Under the pieces are notes generated by a model. That model ran no database searches and was not told the origin of the DNA. It saw nothing but the letters and a program-made list of their open reading frames with translations. Of a DNA stretch of 8,915 nucleotides, positions 5,616-8,915 are shown piece after piece (position 1 is the first letter of the stretch; the number at the start of each line of letters is the position of its first letter). The position numbers and the translations under genes are program-made. The stretch is from Candidatus Glassiibacteriota bacterium (GTDB lineage: Bacteria; Gemmatimonadota; Glassbacteria; GWA2-58-10): the NCBI GenBank assembly GCA_016934095.1, contig JAFGTO010000002.1:1-8915 (forward strand), given 5' to 3'.

Positions 5616-6350
5616 ATGATAGAGTTGGAGAATATCGAAAAAATTTACCGGTCGGAGGGCGTGTCCACCCCGGTGCTCAAGGGAGTCTCTTTCCGGGTGG
5701 AAGCCGGCGAGTACGTGGCGGTAATGGGCCCCTCGGGCAGCGGTAAAACCACGCTGATGAACATCCTGGGCTGCCTGGATACCCCTACCGGCGGCCGGTA
5801 CCTGCTGGATGAGATCGACATGGTAAAGCTTGACGATGACGAGCTTTCGAGGGTGCGGAACCGCAAGATCGGTTTTGTCTTCCAGCTCTTCTACCTGCTC
5901 GAGCGAGCCACCACCCTGAAAAATGTCATGCTGCCGCTGATTTACGCAGAGGAATATCCGGCCGATGCCGAGCAGCGCGCCAGGAACTCCCTGCTGGAAG
6001 TAGGCCTGGGAGAGAGGATGAATTACCATCCTAACACCCTTTCCGGCGGCGAGCAGCAGAGGGTCGCCATTGCGAGGGCCTTGATCAACGACCCGGCGAT
6101 CATCCTGGCCGATGAGCCTACCGGCAACCTGGACAGCAGGAGCGGGATCGAGGTCCTCTCGGTCTTCAAGCGCCTGCACCGGCAGGGGCGGACAATCGTG
6201 GTAGTCACTCACGACAGGTTCGTGGCCGAACATGCGGGCCGCATCATCCAGTTGAAGGATGGGGTCGTCACCGAGGACAAGGCCGTGGCCGAGCCGCGCG
6301 ACCCGGAAGCCGAGCTGCAGGACCCTGAGCGCCGGGAGGTGGCGCAATGA
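5616..6350 (+). CDS. ABC transporter ATP-binding protein, MacB/LolD type
   Basis: This 244-residue ATPase has every expected motif: A-loop Y11, Walker A GPSGSGKTT (38-46), Q-loop at Q90 (GFVFQ), signature LSGGEQQR (142-149), Walker B IILADE (162-167) with catalytic E167, D-loop around NLDS (171-174) and switch H199 (VVVTHD). The sequence after the Q-loop (LLERATTLKNVMLPLIYA) is typical of the MacB/LolD/FtsE branch that powers FtsX-fold permeases. The last 24 residues are an acidic/charged tail beyond the usual end. It hydrolyses ATP in the cytoplasm to drive the permeases encoded next. The length is normal for a stand-alone ATPase; the E. coli MacB fusion of ATPase and permease is split here. 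Its TGA overlaps the next ATG by four bases. Confidence 0.93.
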   Translation: MIELENIEKIYRSEGVSTPVLKGVSFRVEAGEYVAVMGPSGSGKTTLMNILGCLDTPTGGRYLLDEIDMVKLDDDELSRVRNRKIGFVFQLFYLLERATTLKNVMLPLIYAEEYPADAEQRARNSLLEVGLGERMNYHPNTLSGGEQQRVAIARALINDPAIILADEPTGNLDSRSGIEVLSVFKRLHRQGRTIVVVTHDRFVAEHAGRIIQLKDGVVTEDKAVAEPRDPEAELQDPERREVAQ

Positions 6351-7555
6351 GAGCCCTGGGGGTCGCCGCAGAGGGGCTCAGCGCCCTGGGCGCCAGGAAG
6401 CTGCGCGCTTTCTTCATGATGGCCGGGACCATTGTGGGCATCGCTGCGCTGGTAGTGATCATGGCGGTAGGCAAGGGCACTGAGAGGAAAGTGATGAAGC
6501 GGGTCAACAACTGGGGCCCCCGGGCGATAATGCTGATCTCCGGAGGCGGAAAGGACCTGCCCCCGCCGGACATGACTGTCACCACCCTGACCCTCGAGGA
6601 CGCCGATGCCGTGCGGGAAGAGGTCGATGACCTGGAATTAGTCTCGCCGATGGTCTGGAAGCTCTACACCACGATCAAGCACGAAGCCGCCCAGCTCCGC
6701 TCGGTAGTCTGGGGAGTGGAGCCGAACTGGCACCGGGCCTACGACTGGTACGTCTCTTACGGCGAGGGGATAACGGCGGAGGACGTGGCCACTCTCTCGC
6801 GGGTTTGCCTGATCGGACGGACCGTGCGGGAAGAGCTCTTCGGGGAAGAAGACCCTCTGGGCAAGCGCATCTACCTCAACAACGTCGGCCTGGTGGTCAA
6901 GGGCGTGCTGGAAGAACGCGGCACCAGCCCGGGCGGCGGCGATTTCGACAACAAGCTGGTCCTGCCGATCACTACCGCCATGCGCCGGGTGCTGAATGTC
7001 GATTACCTGGGGGCCGTGCGCCTCATCACCGCAAAACCCTCTCTGCTGTCCCGCCAGGCCGAAGACATCCGGGAGCTGATCCATAACCGCCACCATATCA
7101 CCCCTCCCCAGGAGGATGATTTCCGCATCATCACCCCGCTGATTATCGCCGGCATGGCCAGGGGCATCTCGAGAACGCTGTATATCCTGCTGCTGGTGCT
7201 GGCCTGTCTCAGCCTGATCGTGGGCGGAGTGGTGATGATGAACATCCTGCTGGTCTCTGTCGGCGCCAGGACTGCCGAGATCGGCTTGAGGAGGTCGCTG
7301 GGAGCGACCCGCACAGACATTTTCCTGCAGTTTTTGACCGAGTCGCTTTCTGTTACCTTACTGGGCATGCTCCTGGGCTGCCTGCTGGGCTGGACAGTCT
7401 GCCTGGTCCTGGCGAACACCACGCAGATATCGTTAGTCCTCTCCTGGCAACCCTACGCCGTCTCGGTTGTCTTCGCCCTGCTCATCGGCACGTTTTTCGG
7501 CGTACAGCCCGCCCGTCTGGCGGCCAGGCTGCACCCGGTGGAAGCCCTGCGATGA
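6347..7555 (+). CDS. FtsX/MacB-type ABC permease, first of two
   Basis: The 402-residue protein starts at an ATG overlapping the ATPase stop (ATGA), with GGGAGG nine bases upstream. Architecture is that of MacB-like permeases: an amphipathic N-terminus, helix 1 at about 21-42 (FFMMAGTIVGIAALVVIMAVG), a periplasmic MacB_PCD-like domain at about 45-270, then helices at about 277-305, 330-357 and 368-388. The cytoplasmic coupling segment after helix 2 reads ARTAEIGLRRSLGATRTDI, the FtsX-fold hallmark. The periplasmic domain includes GVEP, the EEDPLGKRI turn and TTAMRRVLNVDYLGAVRL. It is a clear paralogue of the next protein, so the two probably form a heterodimer on the ATPase. In the family this fold works by mechanotransmission, moving substrate from the periplasm or outer leaflet. 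The substrate is unknown. Confidence 0.88.
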   Translation: MRALGVAAEGLSALGARKLRAFFMMAGTIVGIAALVVIMAVGKGTERKVMKRVNNWGPRAIMLISGGGKDLPPPDMTVTTLTLEDADAVREEVDDLELVSPMVWKLYTTIKHEAAQLRSVVWGVEPNWHRAYDWYVSYGEGITAEDVATLSRVCLIGRTVREELFGEEDPLGKRIYLNNVGLVVKGVLEERGTSPGGGDFDNKLVLPITTAMRRVLNVDYLGAVRLITAKPSLLSRQAEDIRELIHNRHHITPPQEDDFRIITPLIIAGMARGISRTLYILLLVLACLSLIVGGVVMMNILLVSVGARTAEIGLRRSLGATRTDIFLQFLTESLSVTLLGMLLGCLLGWTVCLVLANTTQISLVLSWQPYAVSVVFALLIGTFFGVQPARLAARLHPVEALR

Positions 7556-8769
7556 AACTGTCCAGGAACCTGCTGCTCTCCTGTGAGATCCTCTCCGCCC
7601 ACAAGCTGCGCACCCTGCTGAGCGTTACCGGCATCGTGGTAGGCGTCGGCGCGGTGCTGCTGATGGTCTCGTTCGGGCGGGGCGCGGAAAAACGCATCCT
7701 CAGCCTGATCCGCAACCTGGGCACCGACCTGATCGTGGTCAATGCAGGCCAGACAAAGGTCCTGGCCGGCAGGCAGCGACAGGTTGAGAACGTCACCACC
7801 CTGGAGGCCGCGGATGCCAGGGTCATCCTCCAGGATTGTCCCTCGGTGAAGATAGCAGCACCGGCAGTAACCAAGAGAGTCTCAGCGGTCTGGGAAGCCG
7901 AGAACACCAATACCACCGTGCTGGGAATAACGCCCGAGGGCTTTGCACTGCGCAACATCAGGCTGTCTTCCGGGCGTATTTACGATTCCATGGAAGGCCG
8001 GGCCAGGCGTCGCCTGGCCGTGGTCGGGCCTACCGTGGCACAGAACCTCTTCCTCGGCCAGGACCCCCTGGGAAGGACAATCCGTATTGGCAGCGTGCCT
8101 TTCGAGGTGATTGGGGTATCCGCGCCCAAGGGCATGGACATCAGCGGCATGGACCTGGATGACATTATTATCGTGCCCCTGGAAACCGCCATGCGCCGCC
8201 TGCTGAATGTCCCCTACGTCAATACCATCTACGTGCAGGCACTCGACTTCCGGTCGCTCGACCGCGCAGAGGCTGAAATCAGAAGTGTCCTGCGGGAGCG
8301 CCACCGGCTGCGGGACAAGCCGGATGACTTCACCATCCAGAACCAGGCCACCCTGCTCGATACCGAGAGGGAGACCACCAGCTCGATGACACTGCTGATC
8401 GGCAGCGTGGCGGGTATCTCGCTACTGGTGGGAGGAGTGGGCATCCTGGCGGTGATGTTGATCTCGGTGGGAGAAAGGACCAGGGAGATAGGGCTGAGAA
8501 GAGCCCTCGGCGCCACCCGTGGCGATATCCGCACACAGTTCCTGCTGGAATCGGGCATCCTGGCCCTGGCAGGCGGTTTCCTGGGAGTGCTCGGAGGCAC
8601 GGTTACCGCCCTGGCTTTCTCCACGCTAGGCTACTGGGAGACAGTCATCTCGTGGCAGGCAGCAGGGGTGGGGTTTTTCTTCGCAGCCTCGGTGGGTGTC
8701 CTTTTCGGCCTCTACCCTGCGGCACGCGCCGCAGGGCTCGAGCCTATAGAGGCCCTCAGGTCGGAATAA
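7552..8769 (+). CDS. FtsX/MacB-type ABC permease, second of two
   Basis: The 405-residue protein begins with an ATG overlapping the previous stop (ATGA); GGTGG about a dozen bases upstream is only a weak ribosome site, so translation is probably coupled. Helix 1 lies at about 21-41 (TLLSVTGIVVGVGAVLLMVSFG), followed by a periplasmic MacB_PCD-like domain at about 45-278 (LGITPEGFALRN, then GQDPLGRTIRIG, then ETAMRRLLNVPYVNTIYVQA), and three helices at about 281-305, 332-357 and 366-390. The coupling segment is GERTREIGLRRALGATRGDI. The FtsX core is closer to textbook MacB than that of its partner. The shared TAMRR-LNV motif and identical layout show that the two permeases arose by duplication. 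It ends at TAA 8767-8769; no outer-membrane channel gene follows within the window. Confidence 0.9.
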   Translation: MKLSRNLLLSCEILSAHKLRTLLSVTGIVVGVGAVLLMVSFGRGAEKRILSLIRNLGTDLIVVNAGQTKVLAGRQRQVENVTTLEAADARVILQDCPSVKIAAPAVTKRVSAVWEAENTNTTVLGITPEGFALRNIRLSSGRIYDSMEGRARRRLAVVGPTVAQNLFLGQDPLGRTIRIGSVPFEVIGVSAPKGMDISGMDLDDIIIVPLETAMRRLLNVPYVNTIYVQALDFRSLDRAEAEIRSVLRERHRLRDKPDDFTIQNQATLLDTERETTSSMTLLIGSVAGISLLVGGVGILAVMLISVGERTREIGLRRALGATRGDIRTQFLLESGILALAGGFLGVLGGTVTALAFSTLGYWETVISWQAAGVGFFFAASVGVLFGLYPAARAAGLEPIEALRSE

Positions 8770-8840
8770 GGAACTCTAGATGTATTATTTGCTTTAAAAT
8801 AGTGAGTTTTCTCAAGCGGCTATACTTAAAAATAATAAAT

Positions 8841-8891
8841 AATCCGGAAGTGCTTTCTTTCCGGGGCGGTATGCCTTTGGTAATCCGGATT
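8841..8891. other. Inverted and direct AATCCGG motifs downstream of the operon
   Basis: CCGGAA (8844-8849) can pair with TTCCGG (8859-8864), and alternatively AATCCGG (8841-8847) can pair with CCGGATT (8885-8891). The second AATCCGG starts at 8882 and is part of a 10-bp palindrome. This may be an operon-end hairpin, but no T-run follows either stem. Bases 8770-8840 are AT-rich, and I see no gene in the last 146 bases. Confidence 0.3.
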
Positions 8892-8915
8892 GAATTGAAC
8901 GCCCGAGCGCATTCC

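Noticed and set aside
5583..6347. Minus-strand open frame of 254 codons
   Set aside because: It is antisense to the ATPase with its full motif set, and would start at the far end of that gene.

Overview
The window comes from a GC-rich, gene-dense bacterial chromosome. A lipoprotein-type membrane-fusion protein paired with MacB-type permeases points to a bacterium with an outer membrane. The type I dockerin protein and the tail of a probable glycoside hydrolase suggest a saccharolytic environmental lineage. An uncultured FCB-like or related candidate phylum is plausible, but this is a guess from gene style; there is no rRNA or other marker here to place it.

Layout. (1) Bases 1-441 hold the 3' end of a probable glycoside hydrolase. 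(2) Bases 558-1115, convergent on the minus strand, encode a small membrane-anchored coiled-coil protein of unknown function with its own near-consensus sigma70-type promoter. (3) After a gene-poor, AT-rich stretch, 1572-2693 encode a secreted protein with an N-terminal type I dockerin and three carboxypeptidase-regulatory-like beta-sandwich domains, but no catalytic domain. (4) Bases 2695-2855 are the first copy of a dispersed repeat, followed by the long leader of the next gene. (5) Bases 3182-3952 encode a six-helix membrane protein resembling the DsbD/CcdA/TauE-like families, with a Cys/His-rich central loop; a good intrinsic terminator follows at 4017-4055. (6) Bases 4128-8769 are a four-gene MacAB-like ABC transporter operon: lipoprotein membrane-fusion protein, ATPase, and two paralogous FtsX/MacB-type permeases. 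The last three genes are joined by ATGA stop/start overlaps. (7) The second, intact repeat copy (5402-5600) sits inside this operon between the fusion protein and the ATPase.

The most notable structure is the repeat. The intact copy is a 199-bp MITE-like element with perfect 21-bp terminal inverted repeats and no room for a transposase. It carries an internal 28-bp perfect palindrome. The first copy matches it at 151 of 161 positions without gaps, keeps the palindrome exactly, and has lost a recognisable right end.

Functionally, the operon should build a tripartite-type exporter or lipoprotein/peptide efflux machine: the ATPase drives a probable heterodimer of the two permeases, and the lipid-anchored fusion protein links it to an outer-membrane channel that is not encoded here. 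The substrate cannot be read from the sequence. I found no CRISPR array, tRNA, rRNA or complete transposase gene. No single element convincingly amounts to a wholly new system; the best candidates for a second look are the intra-operon MITE with its nested palindrome and the Cys-rich membrane protein.
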